This document shows positions 19,564-30,100 of a stretch of 41,060 nucleotides of DNA, in pieces. The DNA comes from Telluria aromaticivorans. Its GTDB lineage: Bacteria > Pseudomonadota > Gammaproteobacteria > Burkholderiales > Burkholderiaceae_D. The notes beneath the pieces are model-generated. The model made no database searches. It had not been told where the DNA came from and saw only the letters and a program-made list of their open reading frames with translations. The stretch is from the NCBI RefSeq assembly GCF_013003915.1, contig NZ_JABAIV010000015.1, positions 1 through 41,060 on the forward strand. The letters run 5' to 3'. How positions within the stretch are numbered: position 1 is the first letter of the stretch; the number at the start of each line of letters is the position of its first letter. The position numbers were made by a program, and so were the translations under genes.

Positions 19564-21756
19564 TCATTGTTCGATTGCTTCGGTGACGATAGCCTGGGTC
19601 AGCACCGGCGGCAGCACCACCGCCTCCTTCCCGGGCGGATAAAACGCATAGAACGGCAGTCCATCCCGCTGGAAGGATTGCAGGAACGCCGTGATGGCCG
19701 GGTCGCGATTGGTCCAGTCTCCCTTCATGTAGACCACCTCCTGGGCTTGCATGGCCTGCTGCACGGCGGCGGTCGACAGGGTCGTGCGTTCGTTGACCAG
19801 GCAGGTGATGCACCAGGCGGCAGTCATGTTGACGAAGACCGGCTTGCCCGCGGCCCGCAGGCTCGCGAGCCGCTCGGCGCTGTACGGCTCGGCATTGGTC
19901 GCCTGCTGGCTGGACGGCGCCACCGGCTCGGTGGTATGCAGCACCGCCATCAGGCCGAACAGCCCGGCCATGCCAAGCACCGCAAAACCGCGCGGCCACC
20001 ACGGCTTCTTCACGCCCTGCTGGCCCAGGCCCACCAGCCATCCGACCAGGCCGACCAGCACCGCACCGGCCAGCGCCGTGCGCAGGCCTGCCTCGCCCGC
20101 CTGCTGGGCCAGCACCCACAGCAGCCAGGCCGCCGTCGCATACATCGGGAAGGCCATGGCCTGGCGCAGCGTCACCATCCACATGCCGGGCCGCGGCAGG
20201 CGGCGCGCGACGGCCGGGAACAGGCCCAGCAACAGGAAAGGCAGGGCCAGGCCGAGGCCCATCATCGCAAACACGACCAGGCTGACATAGGCCGGCGCCA
20301 CCAGCGCCGAACCGATCGCCGCGCCCATGAAGGGCGCGGTGCAGGGCGTGGCCACGACCACGGCCAGCAAGCCCGTGAAGAAGCTGCCGGCATGGCCCTT
20401 GCGCTCTGCAAGCTGCTGGCCCGTGCCGGCGAGTGAACTGCCCACCTCGAACACGCCGGACAGGTTCAGGCCGATCGCCAGCATCAGCCAGCACATGCTT
20501 GCGACGAACAGCGGCGACTGGAACTGGAAGCCCCAGCCTACTGCGCCGCCGCCGGCACGCACGGCCAGCAAGCCGATCGCCAGCGCCATGAAGGCGGCCA
20601 GCACGCCCAGGGTGTAGAACACGGCCGACAGGCGCACCTCGCGCCGGTCGCTGCCCGACATCCCGGCGAAAGCCGTGGCCTTGATCGCCAGCACAGGGAA
20701 GACGCAGGGCATCAGGTTGAGGATCAAGCCGCCGATGAAAGCGAACACCGCCATCTGCCATAGCGGCAGGCTGGCGGGTTTGGCATCGGCCGCGGCAAGC
20801 TCGCCCGCACTGGCCGTCGCAGGCGCCAGCTCCAGCGCGAACCAGCGTTTCCGTCCGCCGCCGTCGGTGATCGCCAGCAGGCCTTTGGCCGGTCCCGGCG
20901 CATAGCCCTGCGCTTTCTGGAGCTTCATGCTCAGTTCACCCTGCCCCACCTCCAGGGACTGTGGGGCAACGTGGTCGATCAAGCCCCAGCGCTCCGGGAA
21001 GAACAGGGCCGACCGCACGGATTGCGAAGTAATGCCCTCGCCCTTCACCAGCAGCTGCAAGCCCGATCCGCCGGCGGCCAGCGAGGCCTTCCAGGGCGCC
21101 GCTTGCGGCCGGCGGGCATCGGCAATGCTGAAGGCGGCGCGGATCTCCGCAGCTGCCGGGCGTGGGCTCGCCTCCACCGGCAAGCTCAAGCGGAACTTGC
21201 CTTCTTCCGGGATGCATTCCTTTTCGCAGACCACCCAGTCGCCGCTGGACTCGATGACCAGTTGGCTGCCGGGCCGGGCATCCTGCGGGACGGTCAAACG
21301 CATCGGGAAGACGATCTCGTTCTCGTAGCCATAGCTGGCAACCGGGCCGATGATGAAGCGATCCGGGCCCGGCCAGTCGATCGCGCCGACCGTCGCGCCT
21401 TGCGGCAGCGTGAATGCGATATTCGGGGGCGAGCCCGCATCGCCGGGATTTTTCCAGTAGGTGTGCCAGTGCGGCGCCAGGCGCTGGCGCAGGCCGATCC
21501 GCAGGGTCTGCCCCGGGCTGACCGCCGCGTGGTCGCTGACCAGCGACACCGTCGTACGCGGGCTTTGCTGGAGATTGCTCTCCGCCGCCAGCGCGGGCAG
21601 CAAGGTGGCAACGAGCAGCACTGCGGTCACGGCGCGCCAGGATGTGCGAACAGCAGCTGCAAAAAATCGGGGCATGTAAGGGGCGGCAATCTCGATTGTT
21701 CCGGCTCGCTGCTGGCATGCCGCCGCGGCCTGGTCAACGGGATTCCCGGCGCTCAT
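19564..21756 (-). CDS. DsbD-family thiol:disulfide interchange protein
   Basis: The inner-membrane protein moves electrons from cytosolic thioredoxin to periplasmic thiols. Order: a periplasmic DsbD-alpha/ScsB-like domain (about 60-300, with DWVVCEKECIPEEG); a polytopic membrane domain with NLMPCVFPVL and VATPCTAPFM, holding the two membrane cysteines; and a C-terminal thioredoxin domain with the CxxC in AAWCITCLVNE. The longest frame (730 residues) starts at an ATG that overlaps the stop of the giant gene by four bases (ATGA), suggesting coupling. The signal-like segment starts only at Met28 (ATG at 21675, MPRFFAAAVRTSW), so 21675 is an alternative start. Neither has a strong ribosome binding site. 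The redoxin gene downstream is a plausible client. Confidence 0.92.
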   Translation of the reverse strand: MSAGNPVDQAAAACQQRAGTIEIAAPYMPRFFAAAVRTSWRAVTAVLLVATLLPALAAESNLQQSPRTTVSLVSDHAAVSPGQTLRIGLRQRLAPHWHTYWKNPGDAGSPPNIAFTLPQGATVGAIDWPGPDRFIIGPVASYGYENEIVFPMRLTVPQDARPGSQLVIESSGDWVVCEKECIPEEGKFRLSLPVEASPRPAAAEIRAAFSIADARRPQAAPWKASLAAGGSGLQLLVKGEGITSQSVRSALFFPERWGLIDHVAPQSLEVGQGELSMKLQKAQGYAPGPAKGLLAITDGGGRKRWFALELAPATASAGELAAADAKPASLPLWQMAVFAFIGGLILNLMPCVFPVLAIKATAFAGMSGSDRREVRLSAVFYTLGVLAAFMALAIGLLAVRAGGGAVGWGFQFQSPLFVASMCWLMLAIGLNLSGVFEVGSSLAGTGQQLAERKGHAGSFFTGLLAVVVATPCTAPFMGAAIGSALVAPAYVSLVVFAMMGLGLALPFLLLGLFPAVARRLPRPGMWMVTLRQAMAFPMYATAAWLLWVLAQQAGEAGLRTALAGAVLVGLVGWLVGLGQQGVKKPWWPRGFAVLGMAGLFGLMAVLHTTEPVAPSSQQATNAEPYSAERLASLRAAGKPVFVNMTAAWCITCLVNERTTLSTAAVQQAMQAQEVVYMKGDWTNRDPAITAFLQSFQRDGLPFYAFYPPGKEAVVLPPVLTQAIVTEAIEQ

Positions 21757-24700
21757 AGCCGCTGGGTCTTGCGAGTCAGTTCGTCGACCAGCAACTCGCT
21801 CGAGCGCGTCGACGGGTGCAGGGGCATCAACTGCTGGCGAATCGCCAGGGCGCGCCGCAGCAGGGGCTCGGCCTTGTCGAACTGTTGCCGGCCAAGGTAG
21901 AGCGCTCCAAGCTCATGCAACGATTCCGCAATCTCGGCATGCACGGGGGTGTAAACACGCTCGCGCAAGGCCAGGGATTTCTTGAACGCGGCCTCGGCCT
22001 CGGCAAGCTTGCCCTGCCTTGCCCACCCCGTGCCGGACTGGTTGAGGGCGAGCGCAACCTCGCCATCGAACTTGCCCAGGAAGACTTCTCGCAAGGCCAA
22101 AGCCTGCTGCAAGGCTTGCTCCGCTTCGCCATGACGATCAAGCTTCGACAACTGCAGCCCCAGGCCAGCGAGCGCGGCGGCATACAGGTGATGTTCCTTG
22201 CCGTAGCGTTTCTCGCGCAGCTCGACCGCACGCCGGAACAAGCGTTCAGCTTCGGAATGGGCACCGCGCGCCCCAAGCGTCCAGGCCAGGCCGTTCAGAG
22301 GCGACTCCAGCGCGGTGCCGGGATCGGTCCTGGCTTCGGCGATCGCCAGTGCGCGCCGCTGGAGCATCTCCGAATCGTCGTATTGCCCTAGTTCATAGTA
22401 CTTTTGCGCAATCCAGGTCAGTTCTTCCGGAAAATCGGCGTGTGCGGTACCGAGCTGTTTTTCGGCGGATGCCTGCGCCTGGGTCAGATACGTGCGTGCC
22501 TGTTGAAGATTGCCGCGTGCGCCGGCTACGGCCGCGAGCTTGCGCAGGTTGGCGCGGGTGCGGGCGCTGGCCGGCCCCAGCGTCGCCAAGCGGATCTCGA
22601 GAGCACGCTGGCCGGTGGACTCGGCCAGCGCAAGGCGTGCGGTCGCCGCATAGACCGATGCCAGGCTTTCCAGCGTGTCGCCGACTTCTTCGTGCCGCAC
22701 GCCGAACTCTTTTTCTTTCAGGGCCAGCAGGCGCAGGTAGTGTGGTTCCGCTTTCAGGTACTTTTCGTACCGGGCATAGTTGTCCGCGAGCTCACCGAGC
22801 AGCACCCGCGCAAGCTCTGTCCGCTCTTCCTTTTCCGCTACCCGGAGCATGCGTTCATACACCTGCTGCGCGCGCTCGCCGTCCAGCACTGCATCGAAGG
22901 CTCGCGCCAGCTTTTCCAGCCATTCAAACTCGCTGGCGCGCCCCCAGCTCTCCAGCGTCTGCTCGAAATAGCCGGCGTCGCGCGGCCCGCCCTTGCCTTG
23001 TGCGCTCAGCACGGCACGCCGGATGTTGGACTCCCATACCGACTCCGACCGGACATACAGGGCGTGCGCCCGGGTCTCGTCCTTTGGCCGGCCCAGGCCG
23101 CGTTCATGCAGCAGGCCAAGCCAGAAATATCCAGTCTCTTCGCCTGCCGCGACCGCCTGCTCGAAACGCTTGGCGGCCAGCGCGTAATCGCGTGGCAGGC
23201 CGCTCCCGTTGAACGACATGATGCCTAGCCGCAGTGCGCCCAGCGCGTTGCCGCCTTCGGCTGCGGCCGTGTACCAGCGCACGGCCTCGGCCAGGTCCTT
23301 GGCGACGCCCTCGCCTTTCTGGAATGCCTCGGCGAGAAGGCTCATTGCATCGAGGTCGCCGTTCTTCGCCGCTCTCGCATACCATTCGGCCGCCTTGGCC
23401 GGATCCGCTGGCACGCCCCTGCCTTGCTTGAATTGCTGGGCAAGATTGTATTGTGCGATGGGATCATCCTGTTCCGCAGCCTTCAGGTACCACGCGTGCG
23501 CCTGTGCGGAATCCGGTTTGCTGGCCGTGGGGTACTCGAGAAGGTAGCCATACTTCGTCATTGCCTTCGTAAAGCCCTGTTCAGCGGCTTTCCGAAACAA
23601 GGATAGCGCGGCTTTTTCATCTTTGGAAACGGCTGTGCCGTCTGCATAAAACTGGCCGAGGTTGGTCTGTGCAATCGCATTGCCTTGTTCAGCCGACTTA
23701 CGGTACCAGGCGGCCGCTTCGCGCACATCCTTGGCGACGCCATTTCCCATTTCGTAGGCATAGCCCAGGTCGAGCTGGGCGCCGGCGTGGCCCTCGCTCG
23801 CCGCCGCCCGGTACAGAACTGCCGCCGTCTTGAGGTCGTGCGGCACGCCTTGTCCGCTTGCGAGCGCTCGCCCGAGCCCGTAGGTCGCGTCGATGTTGCC
23901 GCGCATCGCCGCACGCTGGAACCACAGGGCTGCGTAGGCGCCGTCTTGCGGGTAGCCATTGCCGTAGAAATAACGCCAGCCTACCAGGCTCATGGCTACC
24001 GGATTTCCCAGCTCGGCACTGCTGCGCAACAGCGCGACCGACTTTGCCTCATCCTTGGGAACGCCCTGTCCCACGCGATAAAGTTCGGAAAGCGCCAGGC
24101 TGGCCTGGGTATCGCCGTTGGCGGCCGCTTGGCGGTACCGGTGCGCGGCCTGGGCCGGGTCGGCAGAGACCGCCTGGGCGGCGGCAGCGACACCAGCTTT
24201 CGAGTTGGTCAGCAGACGCAGCTCCGCGACGCCCTGCAGATACAAATGGGAGCTACGGATGCCGGTTTCTTCCAGCCTGCGCAATGCAGCCGCCGCACCG
24301 TCAGTGTCCTTCGATGCCAGCCGCAACTGTCCCACGTAAAACAGCGCTTCGGTCAAGGCGTAGGCGCGTGCATGCTCGGGCATCGCGTCGACCTGTGCAA
24401 GCAGCGCCTCCTGGCTGATCAGTCCTGCCTGCATGGCGAGTAGCGGGCGCGGCCACGGGCCGTCCGGTACATGTCGGGCACGCTGCACCAGCTCGGGCGG
24501 GAGCGGACGACCAGCCCGCTGCAACAGCGCGATCCTGTCGATCAGTTCGAGTTCGGCGCCAGGGCGGGTAGCTGCCTTGGCCTGCGCATCTTCGTACTGC
24601 TGCATGGTTGCCAGTGCCAGCTCGGGCTGGCCCTGCAAGACCTGCGCCCACGCCATATTGCGCAGTGCGTCCGTCTCCTTGCCGGCCAGGTCGCCACCGA

Positions 24701-27002
24701 GCTCGTGGTACAAGCGGGCGCTGGCGGCAAAGTCGCCGCTCTCGAACGCCATGCGTGCGCGGCAGGCGCGAGCGCTCCTGTCCTTCGCATCGCCCTTGAT
24801 GATGCGCCCGGCCTGGAGCAGCACTTTCTTGTTGGCCGGCTCGAGTATCCCATCCCCTGCGCGGGCGAGTTGCAGCAACAGGCAGGCCTTGTCGCGCGCC
24901 ACGGCACCGTCGTTCTGGTTTCCCATCGACTGCGCAAGCCCGTCGGCCGCCGCGGCCATGCGCAGCAGGTCGAGGTCGCGCGCACTGAAGTTGGCTGCCA
25001 GCTTGTCGACCTTCTGTTGCGGCAGCGAGGTAAACCGGCCATGGCCCAGGTCATCAAGCTGTTTGGCCTCCGCGTGCAGTTCCGCTACCTCGGATGCCGG
25101 GACGGTCTGCGCCCTGGTGCGATAGTCGACCATGTGCTGCAACTGGTTACCCCGGAACACATAGGTTTCGTGCGCATGGAAAAAGCGGTTCTCGATGTTG
25201 CGCGACCACGGCGATTCGCTTGCGCGGACGTCGTCAGGCCACTGGATATTCAAGCGGTAACGGCCATGGAATTTCGCTGCGGGCATGTCGAGCGGATAGC
25301 TGCGCTGCAGCTTGTCGGGCAGGCCCATGACGCCGTCCAGCATCCCTACCCGATAGTCGATCGACAAGGCGCCATCGGCCAGCTTGACCGCCTTGGGCAG
25401 GCGATAGCGTGCCCGTAATTCCACCTGGTTGGCCTGCTTGCTATCGACGACGACCGGGGCATCGAGGGACAAGATGCCGGGATAGCGCTTCTCGTAATCC
25501 TTGACGGCGGCCTTCTTCAGCTCGAGGGGAGACAGTGCGCCCAGGCGCTGGCGCCAGATTTCCGCCAGCTCTGCGCGGAACAGCTCGCGCGTCTCCATGA
25601 TGGCGTCGCCTTTGTCGTCCGCGATGGTAATGGTTTCGACGACTTCATAACCCGGCTCGCGCCGGTCCGGCTCCGGAAGCACGGTCAATGCGGTGCTGCT
25701 GCTGTCCACCACGAGTGCCGATGCGCCCGGGAAGGCAGCGGACAACGCATCGAGCCCTACCTGCTGGCCGCTACGGGTCGGGTCGACATAGTAGCGCTTG
25801 CCGTCGACCAGGATTTCGACAATGACGTGATCGAACCAGCCCGGCGAAGGCCCGACCTTGGCCGGGAGGCGCGGCGCGCGGGTAGACAACAGCACCGGCT
25901 TTGCCTCTATGCCGAGCTCGCCGAGAAGGGAAATCAGGAGATAGCTTTTATCCTTGCAGTCCCCGTAGCGGCGCTTGAGCACCGTGCCGGGCGCTTGCGG
26001 CCGGTGCGAGTTCTCTCCGATCGACACGCTGAAATAACGAATCTCGTCCTGCACCCAATGCAGGGCGGCCGCGGCGCGTGCCAGCGGCCTGGCATGCTTG
26101 CGGAACTGCTCGGCCTGTACCTTGACGGCGGGGTTGGCGGCCGGCGCCGGAAACAGGCTGCTCGCCCATAGTGCGACCGAGGCCCAGTCGGGGAATTCGG
26201 AGAACTGCAAGGCCCTCGCCGGAAGGTAATCGCTCGGGATGGACGCTTCGTCGTCGAGCGCTTCGATGCCCTTGCCCTCGAAGGTCAGGATTTCGTACGG
26301 GCCCACCGTGCTGGTTCGCGGAAGGATTTTTTCGGTACGAGAATCGCCGAGCTGGCGCCACGCCAGCTTGCGATGCGTCGGGGACAAGACCGTCAGGCGG
26401 CGCAGCTCGATCGGCGACAGCTGATCCCAGGTAAATTCGTCAGACCACTTTTTCCCGAATACAGGATTGGCGCCCGACACGCTGTAAGTCATCCACAAGG
26501 TATCGCCTGTCCGCACGTCTTCCAGCAGCAGCTGGATCGTACTCGCGCCCCCATAGACTCCCTGCTCGATGGCCGTTTCGCGTTGCAGGACGCGCGCTTC
26601 GACAGTGGCGGTCCGGTCCAGCACCTTGCCCTCCCTCAGGATGGCAACCCGGTGCAGGCTCAATGACTGGTAGTCCGGGTAATAGCTCAGGCTAGCCTGG
26701 CCGATGGCGGCAAGCGCGCTGCGGTCATTGACCTGGATGGCGCGATTGACCAGGACCGCGGGCTGGTCGCCCGCCAGTGCCTGGGTCTCATGAAGACGCA
26801 GTACGACGGCGTCGCTGCGTTCGGTGCGTGGAATGTCCGCCAGTGGCTGCGCCCAGCCGGGCAGAGGCGCGCCCCGCCGCAACGCCGACTTGGCACCCGC
26901 CGGGCGCGCGGCCTTTTCGGCCGGGGTTGAGACGGCTGCGCCCACATCGGCACACGCGAGCAGCGCAACATGGACAGCGAGGGCGACCGGAAGATAGCGC
27001 AT
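21753..27002 (-). CDS. Giant secreted DUF3857/transglutaminase-like protein with Sel1 and TPR arrays
   Basis: The 1749-residue protein begins with a signal peptide (MRYLPVALAVHVALLACADVGA). A DUF3857 domain (about 55-240) is followed by a transglutaminase core at about 300-420 with an intact triad: Cys349 in YGDCKDKS, His392 in WFDHVIVE and Asp407 in YYVDPTR. A helical middle region follows. Ten consecutive 36-residue Sel1-like repeats occupy about residues 945-1306 (pattern AAxWYxxAAexGnxxAqxxLGxxY). Kinesin-light-chain-type TPRs run from about 1430 to the end. DUF3857-transglutaminase proteins are usually about 600-900 residues, so the repeat arrays more than double the length. The domain pair suggests peptide-bond hydrolysis or cross-linking in the periplasm or at the outer membrane with large protein-binding scaffolds. 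The target is unknown. The stop overlaps the dsbD-like start. Confidence 0.92.
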   Translation of the reverse strand: MRYLPVALAVHVALLACADVGAAVSTPAEKAARPAGAKSALRRGAPLPGWAQPLADIPRTERSDAVVLRLHETQALAGDQPAVLVNRAIQVNDRSALAAIGQASLSYYPDYQSLSLHRVAILREGKVLDRTATVEARVLQRETAIEQGVYGGASTIQLLLEDVRTGDTLWMTYSVSGANPVFGKKWSDEFTWDQLSPIELRRLTVLSPTHRKLAWRQLGDSRTEKILPRTSTVGPYEILTFEGKGIEALDDEASIPSDYLPARALQFSEFPDWASVALWASSLFPAPAANPAVKVQAEQFRKHARPLARAAAALHWVQDEIRYFSVSIGENSHRPQAPGTVLKRRYGDCKDKSYLLISLLGELGIEAKPVLLSTRAPRLPAKVGPSPGWFDHVIVEILVDGKRYYVDPTRSGQQVGLDALSAAFPGASALVVDSSSTALTVLPEPDRREPGYEVVETITIADDKGDAIMETRELFRAELAEIWRQRLGALSPLELKKAAVKDYEKRYPGILSLDAPVVVDSKQANQVELRARYRLPKAVKLADGALSIDYRVGMLDGVMGLPDKLQRSYPLDMPAAKFHGRYRLNIQWPDDVRASESPWSRNIENRFFHAHETYVFRGNQLQHMVDYRTRAQTVPASEVAELHAEAKQLDDLGHGRFTSLPQQKVDKLAANFSARDLDLLRMAAAADGLAQSMGNQNDGAVARDKACLLLQLARAGDGILEPANKKVLLQAGRIIKGDAKDRSARACRARMAFESGDFAASARLYHELGGDLAGKETDALRNMAWAQVLQGQPELALATMQQYEDAQAKAATRPGAELELIDRIALLQRAGRPLPPELVQRARHVPDGPWPRPLLAMQAGLISQEALLAQVDAMPEHARAYALTEALFYVGQLRLASKDTDGAAAALRRLEETGIRSSHLYLQGVAELRLLTNSKAGVAAAAQAVSADPAQAAHRYRQAAANGDTQASLALSELYRVGQGVPKDEAKSVALLRSSAELGNPVAMSLVGWRYFYGNGYPQDGAYAALWFQRAAMRGNIDATYGLGRALASGQGVPHDLKTAAVLYRAAASEGHAGAQLDLGYAYEMGNGVAKDVREAAAWYRKSAEQGNAIAQTNLGQFYADGTAVSKDEKAALSLFRKAAEQGFTKAMTKYGYLLEYPTASKPDSAQAHAWYLKAAEQDDPIAQYNLAQQFKQGRGVPADPAKAAEWYARAAKNGDLDAMSLLAEAFQKGEGVAKDLAEAVRWYTAAAEGGNALGALRLGIMSFNGSGLPRDYALAAKRFEQAVAAGEETGYFWLGLLHERGLGRPKDETRAHALYVRSESVWESNIRRAVLSAQGKGGPRDAGYFEQTLESWGRASEFEWLEKLARAFDAVLDGERAQQVYERMLRVAEKEERTELARVLLGELADNYARYEKYLKAEPHYLRLLALKEKEFGVRHEEVGDTLESLASVYAATARLALAESTGQRALEIRLATLGPASARTRANLRKLAAVAGARGNLQQARTYLTQAQASAEKQLGTAHADFPEELTWIAQKYYELGQYDDSEMLQRRALAIAEARTDPGTALESPLNGLAWTLGARGAHSEAERLFRRAVELREKRYGKEHHLYAAALAGLGLQLSKLDRHGEAEQALQQALALREVFLGKFDGEVALALNQSGTGWARQGKLAEAEAAFKKSLALRERVYTPVHAEIAESLHELGALYLGRQQFDKAEPLLRRALAIRQQLMPLHPSTRSSELLVDELTRKTQRL

Positions 27003-27085
27003 ATGATTTATTTTTTGGCAATCCCTTCAGCCTACTGCTGCCATATCAGTTACGCAAGTCCGGCGTGGAAGTCATGCGCTACGCA

Positions 27086-27117
27086 TGCCACTGCGGGGCC
27101 GAAGCCTCGCAGTGGCA
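27086..27117 (-). other. Strong stem-loop with UUCG loop in an intergenic gap
   Basis: TGCCACTGCG...CGCAGTGGCA with an inner GGGC/GCCT forms a 14-bp stem including one wobble pair. Read on the reverse strand the loop is C(TTCG)G, an extra-stable tetraloop. It lies 14 bases after the stop of the permease-peptidase gene and before the giant gene. No T-run follows, so it may be a processing or stability element or a Rho-dependent end rather than an intrinsic terminator. A weak promoter-like TTGCGT-N17-TAGGCT lies between it and the next gene. Confidence 0.6.
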
Positions 27118-27130
27118 CCATGGCCAAGCA

Positions 27131-30100
27131 TCAGTCGATACTGACTTCCTTGCGGTTATCGCGCGACACCCGGTCGATCATCTTGTTGTAGGGATCGACC
27201 CCGACTTCGAACGGCTGCTCTTTGACCGTCACGGTGAGCACCGGATTGTCGCTCGACAGCACGCGCTTTTCCAGCAGCAGCACGCGCTCGTCGGCTTCCT
27301 TGGCGCCCTTGGCGCGGGCGAAGATGCCGATTTCCACCGGTTCGTCATAGGCACGGAGCGTTTCCTTGCCCTTGCCGTCCGCTTCCATCTTGGCCAGGTG
27401 CAGCTTCATGCTCACATCCCACTGCCCGTCCGCCCGCTTCTTGGCAGTCGCCTCGAGTACGCGGTTATCGTAGAAGACGATCTTCTCGAACAAGTCGGCG
27501 ATCAGCGCGTGTTTGCTGGCAGGCGCCTCGGCGCGGATGTAGTCGACCAGCTCGGCGGAGGTGGTGAACGGCGACTCCTGGTAGCCCTTGTCCTGCAAGA
27601 AGCGCTTGAGTGCGCGGTTCAGGGCCTCTTCGCCGATCTCGTCGCGCAGGCGGTAGAACACCAGGCTGCCCTTGCGGTAGTGGATGTAGTCCTGGTTTTC
27701 CACGCGCACCAGCGGCAGTTCCTCGATGGCCTCGCCGCCGCGCGAGCGCAGGTAGCGATCCAGCTCGTAGCGCAGGAAGCGGCGCATCTTGTGGCGGCCG
27801 TATTCCTTTTCCATCACCATCAGCGCCGAATACTGCGACAGCGATTCGATCAGCATGCTCGCGCCCTGCACATTGGCGGCGGTGACCTGGTGGCCCCACC
27901 ACTGGTGCGCCATTTCGTGGGCCGTCACATAGAATACATAGTCGATGTCGTCCTTGTCGCGCAGGTCGGCGATAAAGCCGATCGATTCCGAGAACGGGAT
28001 CGTGTTTGCGAACGACTGGGCGAAGGCGCTGTAGTTCGGGAATTCCAGGATCCGCACCTGCTTGTGCTGGTAAGGCGTGAACTGGGTCGTGAAGTAGTCG
28101 AGCGACTTCTGCGTGCCCGCGATCATCCGGTCCACGTTATAGGCATGCTTGCGGTCGTGGTAGATCTCGATCGGGATACCCTTCCACTCGCCTTTCTTCA
28201 CCTGCCAGTCGGCCGAAAGATACGCGAAGAACGGCATCATCTTCTGGTCCATCTTGTACTGGTAATAGTTACGGCCGTTTTCCTTCCACGATTTCTGGAG
28301 GTAGCCCGGCGCCAGCGCGATCTGGTCGCCGCTGGTCGAGACGACGGTCTCGAAACTGATCCAGTCCGCGTCCTGGCCGAACATCGAGTCGGCACGGGCC
28401 GCCTTGTTCTCGAGCCTGGCCATGCGTTCGGGTTCGCCCAGGCCGCGCTTGCGGCGCTCGTTGCGGTCGGTCAGTTCGTAATCCGTCTGGTAGCCGACCA
28501 GCGGGAAGAACGAGCGGTTGTTGAAGAAAGTGCCGTTCAGGTTGATGGTGTCGGGCGTCCCGCCATTTGTAAAGCCCGGGCGCCGCACGTCGACGGTGAA
28601 GGCGAGCGGCAGGCGCGCCCCCGGCGCCAGGGGCTGGGCCAGCTTGAAGATCCTGAAGCCCGAGTCCTTGTCGTCCAGTTCGACCTTATGCGCAGGCAGT
28701 CCGGACAAGGTGGTCACGACGTCGGGGTTGAGTTGCAGGCGCAAGGTGTCGAGCGGCTGGCTGGTCTTGTTCTCCAGGACGTAGCTGCCCTTGATCATCA
28801 CCCGGCGTTCGGCCGGGTAGATGTCGACGGCGGCACGCACGTCGATGATCTTCGCATGCGGCAGGTCCTTGTACTTGCGGTAGGTCTTCTCGTACTGCGC
28901 CCGCTTGTCCATCGCCGAGTCGCCGGCTTCATAGCGCGCCAGGGTGTTCGTGTTGTGGAAGATCCAGCCGCCCACGCCGGCGAAGGCCAGCAGGCATACG
29001 GCGAGCGCCGCGCCGGCAGGCCCCGTCAAACGACGGCCAGCTTCGCGCACGCGGCTGCGCCATTCGGTCGACAGGCCACGTACCCAGAAGGCCTGGGCCA
29101 CGATCAGCGCCGCCAAGGTAAACAGGGACCAGTACAGTGCAAACCACGACCAGCCCGCGATGAAGTGGCCGAAGCCGTTCATGTCCGAATACGGGGTGCG
29201 CGGCAGGCCGCCGAAGTTGTACAGGTTGTGGTCGAGGTGCATGACGCCCGCCACCACCTGCCATACCATCAGCAGGATCATCAACAGGTAGCCAATGAAT
29301 TTGTTGTTGGTGACCACCTGCAGCACCACGGCGATCAGGCCCATGAGGATGTAGGGGACGCCTGCGACCAGCACGCCCTTGGCATACACCAGCGGCTCGA
29401 TTGGCGCGCCGCCCTTGACCAGCTGGATCGCGATCGCGGCCACGATACCGGTGAGCAGGAAGGCCAGCACGACGCCCACCAGGGCCAGGCTCTTGGCAAC
29501 CAGCGGCGCCCAGTTCGGCACCGGCATGGCGTCGTTGACGTCGGCGATCTTGACCTGGCGCTCCTTGAAGATCAGCTCACCTGCATAGAAGGTCACGATG
29601 ATAATCAACAGGAAGTTGAAGCTGCCGTTCAGCAGTTCGACCATCAGGTGGGTCATCGGATACACGGTGGTGCCGAAGATCTCGCCCATCTGCGATGCGG
29701 CGCCGACCATGTTCAGCACGCCGAACAGCAGCATTACGAGGAAAGGCACGCTCTTGAACACCGCGCCGGCATCGAAGGTGAAGATGTGCCAGCACTGGAT
29801 CCAACGCGTGGCGTTGGTGAAGCGCGGCTCGATGCGCGGCAGGGCGATTTGCCCCGCCACCGGCGCGGCGGGCGCCGATGCCTTGGCCTTGCCGAACAGG
29901 CGCTTGCCGGTCCCGGCGCGCTGGGGCTTGAACAGGACCAGCGTCAGCCCGAACAGCGCGAGGGCCACGGTAGCCCACAGCACGCGATTGGCCAGCATGT
30001 AGCCGGCGATGCCGGGCAGGCCGGCGTTCGCTTCGGCGGTGGAGAAATAGCGGGTGGCGCGGCCCAGCGCACGGATGCCGAAGGGATCGGCCAGCACGGC

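Noticed and set aside
23085..24165. DNA-level tandem repeat in the Sel1 region
   Set aside because: The 36-residue periodicity is at protein level; the nucleotide sequence of the units has diverged too far to be a recent tandem array.
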